Source: an uncultured Muribaculaceae bacterium
GTDB taxonomy: Bacteria > Bacteroidota > Bacteroidia > Bacteroidales > Muribaculaceae
Direction of reading: 5' to 3'
DNA: 52,185 bases
Assembly: GCA_910584905.1 (NCBI GenBank)
Contig: CAJUCQ010000031.1
Coordinates: 1 to 52,185 of the forward strand
The notes beneath the pieces were generated by a model. The model was not told the origin of the DNA, did not search any database, and saw only the letters and a list, made by a program, of their open reading frames with translations. The stretch's first letter is position 1, and each line of letters starts with the position of its first letter. A program made the translations under genes and the position numbers. This document shows positions 33,994 to 42,646 of the stretch, piece after piece.

Positions 33994-35649
33994 TCAGAAC
34001 TTCACCTCCGGCACGCGCAGGCGCTCGCCGGCGTCCTCGACGATTGAGCGGAAGTAGCGTTCGTTGTAGCCTCCGAACGCAGGTTGAACGGGCATACCCG
34101 TCTCGCTGCGCGTGAAGCTGCCGTCGGCATTCTGTTTTTTGATATTGCCGTCCATGAATTTCACTAGCAGGAAGTCGCCGAGCGCCTTGTAGTCTTTGGT
34201 GGCTTTGTCGGTCCAGTAAAGCGTGAGGTCGCGCAGGCGGCTCGTGGCTTGGTCGTAGGGCAGACCGGCGATTTCCTTACCGGCCTTGTCTACGGCCTCG
34301 CCGATTGCCGTCTCAAGTCCGCCCTGAACGCGGCGGATGTCGGGTATCATCTGACTGTAGCGGTTGTAGGCTTGGTTGGCGACGTAGTTGTTAACCCAGA
34401 ACATCGAGTCCCACGAGAGCGTCAGCAGGTCGGCGGTCTTGCCGTCGAGAGCCGCAGGCACCGTGTCCGTCGAGTTGAACACCGGCACGTAGACGCACGT
34501 GTTGGCGTCGTCGACGCCGAACCACAGGATGCCCTTCATCGCCTCGGGGCGCTCGGCGCTCATCGACGACACGAAGGAGAAGCCCGTCTGCTGTGTGGCG
34601 ATGGCGCGCTCGTGGGTGTATTCAACGGAGTCGACCGTGAAGCCCATCGGACGCCAGCGGTAGGGCACGTCGAAGGGCCCGGCGCCGATGTCGCAGGTCA
34701 TGTCGAGAGGTGTCCCCTCGAAGTGGTCGCGCATCATCTCTTTCAGGTCCGTGGCGGTGAGAGCCTTGGCGGGCTTGACCCACAAGGGCATTATCTCGCC
34801 CTTGCCTTCGAGAATCCACTGCAGATAGCGCTCCATGCTGCCCTCGGGGGCGAAGCGGTTGAAGTAGCTCCACACGCGGGCATCGCAGCCGCGGAGCGCT
34901 CCGGCGTCGGTCACGGCATAGGCGCGCGAGAAATCGAAGTCCTCGTCCTTGCCCGAGAAGTAGCCTTGACTGCGGGCGAAGTCAATTACGTCGGGGCTGT
35001 AAACGGTCTCGGGGTCGTTGAGCGGGAAGGTGTGGATGCGGGAGTGGTTGGCGTGGCCGCTGATATAGCCGTCGGGCACGCGCCGCGCAACCCATACGGC
35101 CCCGGGGTCGCTCTTGCCCTTGCCGATAAGTTCGAGAATCCACACTTCCGAAGCGTCGGCGATCGAGAAGCTCTCGCCGCCGGAGGCGTAGCCGTGGTCT
35201 TTGACGAGGTCGGTCATCACCTTCAGGGCCTCGCGGGCGGTGCGGGCGCGCTGGAGCGTGATGTAGATGAGCGACCCGTAGTCGATCGTGCCGCTGCCTT
35301 CAAGCTCGGGACGCCCGCCCCATGTGCTTTCGGCGATTGTGAGGCCGTGCTCGTTCATGTTGCCGATTGTGGCATACGTGTGGGCGACTTCGGGGATTTC
35401 GCCGCGGAACGTGCCGCTGTCCCAGTCGACGACGCGCCGCATCGCCCCGGCCGGGTGGTCGGCCGCGGGCTGGCGGTAGAGCTCGCCGTAGAGCGTATGG
35501 GAGTCGGCGGCGTATGTGATGATAGAGCCTTCGCCGGGAACCGTGGCCCCAGGAGAGGCGATGAGGCTGGTGCAGGCGCCTGCGTCGTGGGCGGCGCCGA
35601 GGCCGAGGCTCATTGCGAGCCCGAGGCCGGTGATAATGTTGGCTTTCAT
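33994..35649 (-). CDS. C69-family dipeptidase
   Basis: A 551-residue N-terminal-nucleophile peptidase. A signal peptide at 1-25 ends just before C26 (GAC-TSLIASPGA), the predicted nucleophile freed on processing. Motifs GSIITYAADSH and HANHSRIHTFPLNDPE are typical of PepD-like C69 enzymes, which split dipeptides. It is probably periplasmic and helps use peptides as carbon and nitrogen sources. It starts 53 bases after the malic enzyme stop on the same strand. Confidence 0.92.
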   Translation of the reverse strand: MKANIITGLGLAMSLGLGAAHDAGACTSLIASPGATVPGEGSIITYAADSHTLYGELYRQPAADHPAGAMRRVVDWDSGTFRGEIPEVAHTYATIGNMNEHGLTIAESTWGGRPELEGSGTIDYGSLIYITLQRARTAREALKVMTDLVKDHGYASGGESFSIADASEVWILELIGKGKSDPGAVWVARRVPDGYISGHANHSRIHTFPLNDPETVYSPDVIDFARSQGYFSGKDEDFDFSRAYAVTDAGALRGCDARVWSYFNRFAPEGSMERYLQWILEGKGEIMPLWVKPAKALTATDLKEMMRDHFEGTPLDMTCDIGAGPFDVPYRWRPMGFTVDSVEYTHERAIATQQTGFSFVSSMSAERPEAMKGILWFGVDDANTCVYVPVFNSTDTVPAALDGKTADLLTLSWDSMFWVNNYVANQAYNRYSQMIPDIRRVQGGLETAIGEAVDKAGKEIAGLPYDQATSRLRDLTLYWTDKATKDYKALGDFLLVKFMDGNIKKQNADGSFTRSETGMPVQPAFGGYNERYFRSIVEDAGERLRVPEVKF

Positions 35650-35702
35650 ATTGTAATATTAACGCGACTCCGCCCCGGTTTATTGCGCGGAGCCGCGGAG
35701 GG

Positions 35703-37037
35703 TTAGAGAATGCAGGAGTTGGCGATAAACTCGGCGATGTGGCGGTCGGTGCAGTTGACGTAATTGCCGAGGTTGAGCCCGTAGGCTTCGAGATCGTCGA
35801 TGTGGCGCGAGGCAACCCCGCTGACCATTGCTGCTTTGACCACGGCCGGAGCCACTTTTTGGAGCAGACGGTGGTCGAAGGGCTTGGGAAGGATGTATTC
35901 GCGCCCGAACTCGAGCTTTTCGCCGGGATAAAGCTCCTTGACGTCGTCGGGCACAGCCTCGCGCGCAAGCTCGGCGATGGCTGTCGCCGCCGCGAGCTTC
36001 ATGTGGTCGTTGATGACGGAGGCGTGGCTGTCGAGGGCGCCGCGGAAGATGTAGGGGAAGCCGAGAACGTTGTTGATTTGGTTGGGATAGTCGGAGCGCC
36101 CGGTGGCGTAGATGAGGTCGGGGCGCGCACCGAGGGCGGCCTCGCGGCTGATTTCGGGGTTAGGGTTGGCGAGGGCGAACACGATGGGGCGTTCGGCCAT
36201 GCTGCGAAGCATTTCGGGGGTGATGACGTCCGCAACTGACAGCCCGAGGAAGGCGTCGGCGTCTTTCATCGCATCCGCAAGCGTGTGGATCGACGTGTCA
36301 TAGGTCGCGAACGCGGCTTTCTGAGGATTGAGGTCCTTGCGCGCTTCGGAGATGACGCCCTTGCTGTCGCACATCACCACATTCGAGCGCCTCAGACCGA
36401 GGGCCAGAAGGAGATTCGTGCACGCTATGGCCGCCGCCCCCGCGCCGTTGACCACGAGACGCAGGTCTTCGATTTCCTTCTCCTGAAGGTAGCAGGCGTT
36501 GATCATCGCCGCGGCCACTATAGTGGCCGTGCCGTGCTGGTCGTCGTGCATCACGGGGATGCCGCACGTCCCTACGAGGCTTTGCTCGATTTCGAAGCAT
36601 TCGGGGGCCTTGATATCCTCGAGGTTGATTCCACCGAACGACGGCGAGATAGCCCGGACGATTTCGACGATTTTCTTGGGGTCGGTCTCGTTGATTTCTA
36701 TGTCGGTGGCGTCGATGCCGGCGAAAATCTTGAACAGGAGGCCCTTGCCTTCCATTACGGGTTTGGCCGCCGCCGCGCCGATGTTGCCAAGCCCCAGTAC
36801 GGCCGTGCCGTTGGAGATTACGGCCACGGTATTGCCGCGGTTGGTGTAGAGATACGTGTCGTCAGGGTTCTTGGCGATTTCGAGACATGGATAGGCCACA
36901 CCCGGCGAATATGCGAGTGAGAGGTCTTCAGGACTGGAAAACGGTTTGGTCGGCACCGATTCCATTTTGCCGGGGCGTGGCACCCGGTGATATCTCAGGG
37001 CCGCCTCGCGGGCGGCATCTTCCTTGGAAATTGACAT
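35703..37037 (-). CDS. NADP-type malic enzyme, lacking the phosphotransacetylase domain
   Basis: A 444-residue malate dehydrogenase (oxaloacetate-decarboxylating) that makes pyruvate and CO2 from malate. The N-terminal malic domain shows SLAYSPGVAYPCLEIAKNP and HDDQHGTATIVAAAM, and the nucleotide-binding domain has VVNGAGAAAIACTNLL. Many Bacteroidota and proteobacterial MaeB proteins (about 760 residues) carry a C-terminal phosphotransacetylase-like domain; this one ends at about residue 444 with a natural stop. Short forms exist in other bacteria, so it need not be damaged. No clear promoter was seen. Confidence 0.93.
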   Translation of the reverse strand: MSISKEDAAREAALRYHRVPRPGKMESVPTKPFSSPEDLSLAYSPGVAYPCLEIAKNPDDTYLYTNRGNTVAVISNGTAVLGLGNIGAAAAKPVMEGKGLLFKIFAGIDATDIEINETDPKKIVEIVRAISPSFGGINLEDIKAPECFEIEQSLVGTCGIPVMHDDQHGTATIVAAAMINACYLQEKEIEDLRLVVNGAGAAAIACTNLLLALGLRRSNVVMCDSKGVISEARKDLNPQKAAFATYDTSIHTLADAMKDADAFLGLSVADVITPEMLRSMAERPIVFALANPNPEISREAALGARPDLIYATGRSDYPNQINNVLGFPYIFRGALDSHASVINDHMKLAAATAIAELAREAVPDDVKELYPGEKLEFGREYILPKPFDHRLLQKVAPAVVKAAMVSGVASRHIDDLEAYGLNLGNYVNCTDRHIAEFIANSCIL

Positions 37038-37123
37038 TGTTATTGGAGTGTGTTTATGTTTTGGAACTTATGCGCGTGTAAGATTAATGTATGTGTATTA
37101 TAAAAAACACGCGGCGTGCCCTT

Positions 37124-37436
37124 TTAGTTGGTCTCGTGTTGCGACTGACTGCGCTCGTAGTTGTATTTGTTCTTGAGTTTCAGGCGTATCTCGCGCATCT
37201 TCTGCTGATATTCGCGCTTGTCGCCCGGCTTGTGCTTCTCGGGGTAGGTGTTGCAGTCCACTACCATCGACTCGTAGTTGTCGTAGGCGCGGTCGAGCGT
37301 GTGGATAGACGTCATGTCCGAGAGCGAGCGCTGATTGGAAACCGCCGTCGCCGCATGCGAAGACGGCGGCGACCATTATGGCGCAAACTTGCAGAAATCG
37401 TGCCGCGGGAACGCGACTTGTTGGCCTTTGTCTCAT
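37124..37436 (-). pseudogene. small lipoprotein gene split by an apparent frameshift
   Basis: From ATG 37436 the frame encodes a lipoprotein-like leader (basic start, hydrophobic VCAIMVAAVFA, then a lipobox-type Cys at 37353-37355). Within the next 12 bases, at about 37341-37352 (GC-rich), the coding quality moves to another frame, which continues as SNQRSLSDMTSIHTLDRAYD and a charged helical part ending ERSQSQHETN at 37124. Removing one base there would give one protein of about 104 residues. The second frame has no start before 37315 other than weak ones, since TAA closes it upstream. The function is unknown. A sequencing error or a real mutation is possible. Confidence 0.6.
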
Positions 37437-37488
37437 ATCGGGATACTTGTCGGTTGGTAAATGTGATGATACTCGTGAAAAATCAACG

Positions 37489-37496
37489 CAAAAATA
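37489..37496 (-). promoter_or_regulatory. -7 element for the frame-broken lipoprotein gene
   Basis: The minus strand reads TATTTTTG, a full consensus match, 53 bases upstream of the ATG at 37436. This placement supports the leader frame as the true gene start. It lies back to back with the rpmB promoter. Confidence 0.6.
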
Positions 37497-37504
37497 CAAA
37501 AAAA

Positions 37505-37536
37505 TTTGCACGAATGGAAAAAAAGTCGTTACTTTG
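37505..37536 (+). promoter_or_regulatory. promoter of rpmB-rpmG
   Basis: TTTG at 37505-37508, 20 bases, then TTACTTTG at 37529-37536 (one mismatch to TAnnTTTG). The transcript would carry a leader of about 125 bases before rpmB, with possible short stems (for example GCATC at 37554-37558 with GATGC at 37578-37582). Leader control of a ribosomal protein operon is possible but unproven. Confidence 0.65.
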
Positions 37537-37667
37537 CACTCTGAAAATGTGGCGCATCATTAGAAAGCCTTTGAGAAGATGCACTCAAGGGTGATATGAG
37601 AAGTGTGATGCCGCCGCAACTTTGATGTTAATACAAAATAAACGAAACGATAAACCATTAACCAGCC

Positions 37668-37931
37668 ATGTCAAAGATTTGTCAAATCACCGGCAAAAAA
37701 GCAATGGTCGGCAACAACGTTTCCCACTCGAAGCGCCGCACCAAACGCAAATTTAACGTAAACCTCTTCAACAAGAAGTTCTTCTGGCCTGAGCAGGGCA
37801 TCTGGATTAGCCTTACTATCAGCGCTGCCGGTCTCCGCACTATCAACAAGCTCGGTCTTAACGCCGCCATGATTCAGGCTGCCGAAAAGGGTTTCCTTTC
37901 TGAAAAGGACATCAAATTCTTAGGTTTCTAA
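37668..37931 (+). CDS. rpmB: 50S ribosomal protein L28
   Basis: An 87-residue basic ribosomal protein. The start SKICQITGKKAMVGNNVSHS is the L28 signature, and the length matches the Bacteroidota form. It is first in the conserved rpmB-rpmG-DUF4295 cluster and 32 bases from rpmG. Confidence 0.97.
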   Translation: MSKICQITGKKAMVGNNVSHSKRRTKRKFNVNLFNKKFFWPEQGIWISLTISAAGLRTINKLGLNAAMIQAAEKGFLSEKDIKFLGF

Positions 37932-37963
37932 TTCTCTCACCTCCACTCTAACACGACAAAACA

Positions 37964-38152
37964 ATGGCAAAGAAAGCAAAAGGCAACCGCGTGCAGGTGA
38001 TTCTCGAATGCACCGAACACAAGGCTTCCGGCATGCCCGGCACATCCCGCTACATCACCACCAAGAACCGCAAGAACACCACCGAGCGTCTTGAACTCAA
38101 GAAATATAACCCCATCCTCAAACGTGTGACTGTTCACAAGGAAATCAAATAA
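37964..38152 (+). CDS. rpmG: 50S ribosomal protein L33
   Basis: A 62-residue protein starting MAKKAKGNRVQVILECTEHK, with YITTKNRKNTTERLELKKY, the L33 signature. Only one cysteine is present, so this is the zinc-free form. It lies between rpmB and the DUF4295 gene (16 bases to the next start). Confidence 0.97.
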   Translation: MAKKAKGNRVQVILECTEHKASGMPGTSRYITTKNRKNTTERLELKKYNPILKRVTVHKEIK

Positions 38153-38168
38153 TTAGCACCTCTAAGAT

Positions 38169-38318
38169 ATGGCAAAGAAAACCGTTGCATCGCTCCAGAA
38201 AGGTGAAGGCCGCACCTACTCCAAGGTTATCAAGATGGTCAAGAGCCCCAAAACCGGAGCTTACATGTTCAAAGAAGAAATGGTTCCCAACGACGCTGTC
38301 AAGGAAGCCCTTAAGTAA
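38169..38318 (+). CDS. DUF4295 family small basic protein
   Basis: A 49-residue protein, MAKKTVASLQKGEGRTYSKV at the start and ending PNDAVKEALK. DUF4295 is a Bacteroidota-specific family nearly always found after rpmB and rpmG, and it is probably ribosome-linked, though its role is unproven. It is shorter than many gene-finder limits. A strong terminator follows 25 bases later; ftsY, the usual next gene in this cluster, is not here. Confidence 0.9.
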   Translation: MAKKTVASLQKGEGRTYSKVIKMVKSPKTGAYMFKEEMVPNDAVKEALK

Positions 38319-38342
38319 TAAAACCTCATATATTCTCAAGGA

Positions 38343-38383
38343 AATCGCCCCGAGCCGTAAAGCTTCGGGGCGATTACTTTTTT
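38343..38383 (+). terminator. terminator of the rpmB operon
   Basis: Arms 38343-38353 and 38365-38375 pair perfectly over 11 bases (AATCGCCCCGA and complement), followed by ACTTTTTT. A strong intrinsic terminator between convergent genes. Confidence 0.92.
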
Positions 38384-38408
38384 GCGGAATAACTTTACGG
38401 GGAGAAAA

Positions 38409-39821
38409 TCATTCCCCGCGCTCTACGAATACATACGCTCCAAGGTCGCGCCCGCGGCGTTCGCCGTAGAAATCCGTAAGCGGGAAATCTGACGGAAACA
38501 GGCTCGCGTCAGCCGCCCCGATGGCAGGACTGTCTGCCTTGACGCGGTAATCGAAAAGATAATCGTTGCGCACGGTGTAGTATAGCGGGTCTTCGCCCCA
38601 GATGCAGTCGATAAACTCATTGTCATCCTCGCCCTCGGCGCGAATAAGACAGCGGCGGACGCGCACATCCGTCCCTTCCAGACTCCCGTGCGAAAAATCA
38701 GCCCCGAGACCGTAGATAATGGAATTGGTGATATCGGCCTTGAGGTAGGGGAGGCCGCTCTCGTCATCACCGCCCGTTTCGGGGTCGGAGTTGACGTGGG
38801 CAAAGGCGAGCGCAGGCCCGGAAATGGCCGTGAATAGATAATTGTTAGCAAACGTGCAGCCGCTGAACTCGTGCTCGCCGCCCTGAAGATACACGAGCCC
38901 GCCACCGGCTTCGGCAAACTCCGAACCCAGCGCGCGGATGCGCGAGTGGTAAGCTTCGAGGATGTTTCCCCCCGAGTTGTGGAGGCGCGAGTTCACGATG
39001 GTTAGCTCCGCCCCGTCGGCGGTCACGCCCTGCCTCGTGTTGCGTATATCGGTGTGCGAGATAAGGTTGCCTTTCGACCCATCGGTGAAGAAAACACCCG
39101 TCCATTGGTTCGACATGATGTCGAACGATATATCGCCCACGACGTTGCCCGTGCGGTCGCCGCACATGTTCACCGGAGCTTCCGCCGTCCCCTCGCACAC
39201 GAGCCGGCCGCGTACAATCAGCATAGCCTTGTCGTGGAAGTGGAGCGTCGTCCCCGCCGGTATTGTCAGCGTAGCCTCCGGCGCGACAACGATGGAATCA
39301 TAAATCTGATATGGTCTCTCGGCTGTGAGCGATGTCGATTCGCTGAAGGTCACGCCGCTCAGGCGCCTTACGTTCTGCCCCGTGGCCGAGAGCACCACCG
39401 AGCGCGTCACGCCGTTGGTCGTAAAGTCAAGGCTCGCCGTGATTTCCTTCGGCTCATTACCTGCGTGCTCCGGCAGTGTGGTCTCAACAAAGACAAAAAT
39501 CGAATCTTTGGCGCGGATTTCGACGTCCGAAAAGCTTTCGCCGCTCATGCCGTCGACATTCATCCTGAACCGCGACGCCGCCTCGCCCGTAATCGCTATG
39601 TGCGAAATGTTGAGGCCCTTAGAGTGGGGGTTATAGACAACCATGCGGCTCGTGGCCGAGGGCTCGTCGGTGAATATCAGGCCGAGGTCGAGTGTGTCGG
39701 CGGCGAACACGGGCTGGTCCGACGGCGACGTCGTGAAGCCGTCCTCGATGCACGCCCCCGTGCCCGCGAGAAGCAAAAGCCCCGTGAGCGCCGCGAGGGT
39801 GCGGTATATGAGTGTTTTCAT
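38409..39821 (-). CDS. right-handed beta-helix lipoprotein
   Basis: A 470-residue lipoprotein from the ATG at 39821 (MKTLIYRTLAAL; an ATG at 39839 is an alternative). The lipobox cysteine is C24 in LLAGTGAC. Residues about 45-150 form an Ig-like domain, and residues about 170-460 are repeated short beta strands typical of parallel beta-helix proteins (HTDIRNTRQGV, LTIVNSRLHNSGGN, LKADITNSIIYG). The end GERRGRDLGAYV is the known choice-of-anchor Q type signature. Such proteins bind or cut polysaccharide on the cell surface; no lyase residues can be assigned. The open frame extending upstream to 40475 is antisense to the esterase and is not used. Confidence 0.82.
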   Translation of the reverse strand: MKTLIYRTLAALTGLLLLAGTGACIEDGFTTSPSDQPVFAADTLDLGLIFTDEPSATSRMVVYNPHSKGLNISHIAITGEAASRFRMNVDGMSGESFSDVEIRAKDSIFVFVETTLPEHAGNEPKEITASLDFTTNGVTRSVVLSATGQNVRRLSGVTFSESTSLTAERPYQIYDSIVVAPEATLTIPAGTTLHFHDKAMLIVRGRLVCEGTAEAPVNMCGDRTGNVVGDISFDIMSNQWTGVFFTDGSKGNLISHTDIRNTRQGVTADGAELTIVNSRLHNSGGNILEAYHSRIRALGSEFAEAGGGLVYLQGGEHEFSGCTFANNYLFTAISGPALAFAHVNSDPETGGDDESGLPYLKADITNSIIYGLGADFSHGSLEGTDVRVRRCLIRAEGEDDNEFIDCIWGEDPLYYTVRNDYLFDYRVKADSPAIGAADASLFPSDFPLTDFYGERRGRDLGAYVFVERGE

Positions 39822-39883
39822 TCCTATTCGGTTTTGCATATATAATAAACGGAAAACGGGCGCGGATATTGCTGGATTTTTAT

Positions 39884-39891
39884 TAACTTTG
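39884..39891 (+). promoter_or_regulatory. -7 element for the esterase-recF operon
   Basis: TAACTTTG at 39884-39891 matches TAnnTTTG. The esterase ATG at 39909 lies only 17 bases on, so the leader is about 10 bases. No good -33 box. Confidence 0.6.
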
Positions 39892-39908
39892 CACCATATC
39901 CCCCGATT

Positions 39909-40736
39909 ATGAATATGAAAATCCTGAAAAAAATAGCCCTCGTTGCCCTCGCCGCCGCAGTATGCGTCCCCGCGCAGGCCGCTCGCATCGACAGTCTGAG
40001 CATCTCCTCGCCCAAGATCCCGCAACCTATGGCCGTAAAGGTCGTCGTGCCCGACGCTCTTCCCGCCGGAGCCCACGCATTCCCCGTCGTTTATATGCTC
40101 AACGGATATGACGGCGACTGCAATCAGTGGCTCAAAGGCACTCCCGAGCTCCCCGCCTTGGCCGACCGCTACGGCATGCTCATGGTCCTCCCCTCGGGCA
40201 TGGACAGCTGGTATGTCGATTCGCCCCTCCGCCCCGACATGCAGATGGCCTCCTTTATCACCGACGAACTTATCCTCGAAATCGACCGCCGCTATTCCAC
40301 CGATACTTCCCGCCGCGCCATTACCGGACTCAGCATGGGAGGCCACGGCGCCCTCACCCTCGCAATGGACCACCCCGACCTCTTCGTTGCCGCCGGAAGC
40401 ACCAGTGGCGGAGTCGACCTGCGCCCCTTCGCCAAGCGCTGGAACCTCGCACAAATACTCGGCACCCCGGAGCAAAACCCCGAAACGTGGGCCGGAGTAA
40501 CGGCTCTCTCAAAGGTCAAAGGCCTCAAGGAGCGTGCGCCCCGACTTAATATAATATTCGACTGCGGCATCGACGACTTCTTCGCCGGCGTCAACGACGA
40601 CCTCCACAAAGCCATGCTCGAAGAAGGCATCCCCCACGACTATATCTCGCGCCCCGGACGCCACGCCCACAGCTACTGGCGAAATGCCATTAAATACCAC
40701 CTGCTCTTTTTTGACGGAGTTTTCTCGAAGCAATGA
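39909..40736 (+). CDS. secreted alpha/beta-hydrolase, esterase D / feruloyl esterase-like
   Basis: A 275-residue exported hydrolase. Residues 1-24 form a signal peptide (PAQA-ARI). The nucleophile is S142 in GLSMGG; the acid is likely in DCGIDDFF and the histidine in RPGRHAHSYW near the end. The family includes tributyrin esterases and carbohydrate acetyl- or feruloyl esterases, so it may remove ester groups from plant glycans in the periplasm (inference). Its stop overlaps the recF start by 4 bases (ATGA). Confidence 0.87.
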   Translation: MNMKILKKIALVALAAAVCVPAQAARIDSLSISSPKIPQPMAVKVVVPDALPAGAHAFPVVYMLNGYDGDCNQWLKGTPELPALADRYGMLMVLPSGMDSWYVDSPLRPDMQMASFITDELILEIDRRYSTDTSRRAITGLSMGGHGALTLAMDHPDLFVAAGSTSGGVDLRPFAKRWNLAQILGTPEQNPETWAGVTALSKVKGLKERAPRLNIIFDCGIDDFFAGVNDDLHKAMLEEGIPHDYISRPGRHAHSYWRNAIKYHLLFFDGVFSKQ

Positions 40737-41875
40737 TTGTCAAGTCGCTTAAACTGACAAACTTTAAGAATATCGCCGACGCCTCGCTGCAGTTCTCGCC
40801 GAAAATCAACTGTCTCCTCGGCGACAACGGCATGGGCAAGAGCAACCTCCTTGACGCCCTGTACGTGCTCAGCTTCTGCAAAAGCTTCTCGGGCATGACC
40901 GACGCCATGCTCGTCCGCCGAGGCGAGAGCTTCGCCATGCTCAAAGGCCTGTACAAGCGCCACGGTCTCGACGAGGAGCTTACAATCGGCTTCCATCCCC
41001 CGCGTCGGAAAGCACTCAAGCGCGGAGGCAAGGAGTACGACCGCCTCTCCGACCATATCGGCTCGTTCCCGCTCGTAGTCCTCTCTCCGGCCGACAACGC
41101 CCTCGTCGATGTCGGTGCCGAAGAGCGCCGCCGATTCCTCGACCAGATAATATCGCAGAACGACCCCAAGTACCTCGAAGCCCTCGGGCGCTACAACGCG
41201 GCCCTGCGTCAGCGCAACGCCATGTTGCGCGACCTCGCTTCCCCCGCGGCCGACCGCTCGCTCTTCGCCGCTGTCGAAATTCAGCTCGACCGAGCAGGTA
41301 CATACATCGTCAACAGCCGCCGCCGTCTTATCGCCGACCTTCTCCCCCTCTTCGAAAAATACTACCGCACCATCGCCCGCTCGGACGAAGGCGTGGAGTT
41401 GGTCTACCGCTCGTCGATGCTCGACACCGGCCTCTCGATTCTCGACCTCATCGAGCGCGAGCGCCGACGCGACGAAATCCTCAAACACACCACCGTCGGC
41501 CCCCACCGCGACGACCTCGATATTTCAATAGCAGGCCTTCCCGCCCGTAGAGGAGCGTCGCAAGGTCAAATCAAGACAATCACCACAGCGCTGAGGCTCG
41601 CCCAGTACGAGCTCCTTGCCCGCAGTCTCGGCATCCGCCCGCTACTCCTCCTCGACGACATATTCGACAAACTCGACTCCGGACGCGTGGGGCGTATCAT
41701 GGCGCTCCTCGTCGACGAAAACGGTCCTTTCGGTCAGATTTTCATCACCGACACCAACCGTCAGCACCTCGACGAAATCGTCGCGGACCTCCCCGAAAAA
41801 ACACCTGCAGGCGACGATGCATGCCGCCTCTGGAACGTCAATGACGGCATATTCTCCGAAATAAGCCTCCGATAA
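40733..41875 (+). CDS. recF: DNA replication and repair protein RecF
   Basis: A 380-residue SMC-like ATPase that loads RecA at single-strand gaps through the RecFOR pathway. Walker A GDNGMGKS is at 30-37, the RecF signature HTTVGPHRDDLD follows, and Walker B is LLLLDDIFDKLD. The start MIVKSLKLTNFKNI is the family start. Translation is probably coupled to the esterase. DUF721 follows after 4 bases, a conserved order in Bacteroidota. Confidence 0.95.
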   Translation: MIVKSLKLTNFKNIADASLQFSPKINCLLGDNGMGKSNLLDALYVLSFCKSFSGMTDAMLVRRGESFAMLKGLYKRHGLDEELTIGFHPPRRKALKRGGKEYDRLSDHIGSFPLVVLSPADNALVDVGAEERRRFLDQIISQNDPKYLEALGRYNAALRQRNAMLRDLASPAADRSLFAAVEIQLDRAGTYIVNSRRRLIADLLPLFEKYYRTIARSDEGVELVYRSSMLDTGLSILDLIERERRRDEILKHTTVGPHRDDLDISIAGLPARRGASQGQIKTITTALRLAQYELLARSLGIRPLLLLDDIFDKLDSGRVGRIMALLVDENGPFGQIFITDTNRQHLDEIVADLPEKTPAGDDACRLWNVNDGIFSEISLR

Positions 41876-41879
41876 AGCC

Positions 41880-42170
41880 GTGAAACGAACCGACCCTCAC
41901 TCCATAGACGAGATTATCACATCCATGATGGAACAGGCGGGCATGACCGACGAATTTGCCCGCCGCCGGATTTCCTATCTATGGGCCGAAGTTGTCGGAC
42001 CCGCCGTCAACCGCTTCACGGCGAGAAGATACGTCGATGGCACAACCCTGCACGTTTACATCACATCTGCCGCATTGAAGAGCGAACTCTCGTTTCTTGT
42101 CCCGCGGCTCGTCGACCGCCTGAACGAAGCTGTCGGGCAGATTGTTATAACCGATATTGTAATACACTGA
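41880..42170 (+). CDS. DUF721 (DciA-like) protein
   Basis: A 96-residue protein of the DUF721 family, of which DciA, the loader or operator of the replicative helicase DnaB in many bacteria, is a member. The conserved core FARRRISYLWAEVVGPAV and HVYITSAALKSELSFL is visible. Starts 4 bases after recF. A role at the replication fork is inferred from family and context. Confidence 0.85.
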   Translation: MKRTDPHSIDEIITSMMEQAGMTDEFARRRISYLWAEVVGPAVNRFTARRYVDGTTLHVYITSAALKSELSFLVPRLVDRLNEAVGQIVITDIVIH

Positions 42171-42173
42171 AAC

Positions 42174-42629
42174 ATGAGCGAATCACGCATCCCCGTCCCT
42201 CCCTACGAATATCGCCACCGTCTGCCCGTGCAGATACGCTTCAACGATATCGACATCCTCGGCCATCTCAACAACGTAATATACCTCCAGTTCATGGACC
42301 TCGGCAAAGCCAACTACTTTCGTCAGTTCATGGACGGCGGACGCTTCAACTGGGATACCTTAGGCCTCGTCATCGCCAACATTAACATCGACTACGTTGC
42401 CCCCGCCTTTATCCATGAGGACCTCGAAGTCCTTACTGCCGTCGCATCCATAGGCCACAAAAGCCTTGTTCTTGACCAGCGCGTTGTGAGCATCACGACA
42501 GGCGAAGTAAAAGCAATGGCAAAAGTAACGATGGTCTGCTACAACACCCGCACAGGTGCAACAGAAGAAATATCCGACGAATGGCGTCATAAAATAAGCA
42601 TCTTCGAAGGCCGCGACTTTCCCAGGTAA
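42174..42629 (+). CDS. acyl-CoA thioesterase, 4HBT hotdog fold
   Basis: A 151-residue single hotdog-domain protein. The motif RFNDIDILGHLNNVIYLQF (about 22-40) contains the catalytic aspartate and the NN-Y pattern of 4-hydroxybenzoyl-CoA thioesterase-like enzymes. It would hydrolyse acyl-CoA or acyl-ACP; the substrate is unknown. It lies 3 bases after DUF721 and ends the operon at the inverted repeat near 42.65 kb. Confidence 0.88.
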   Translation: MSESRIPVPPYEYRHRLPVQIRFNDIDILGHLNNVIYLQFMDLGKANYFRQFMDGGRFNWDTLGLVIANINIDYVAPAFIHEDLEVLTAVASIGHKSLVLDQRVVSITTGEVKAMAKVTMVCYNTRTGATEEISDEWRHKISIFEGRDFPR

Positions 42630-42646
42630 AACCTCCTCCCCGAATA

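Noticed and set aside
39822..40475. Upstream extension of the beta-helix protein by 218 codons
   Set aside because: It is antisense to the esterase gene and lacks family residues, while ATG 39821 gives a perfect lipoprotein leader.
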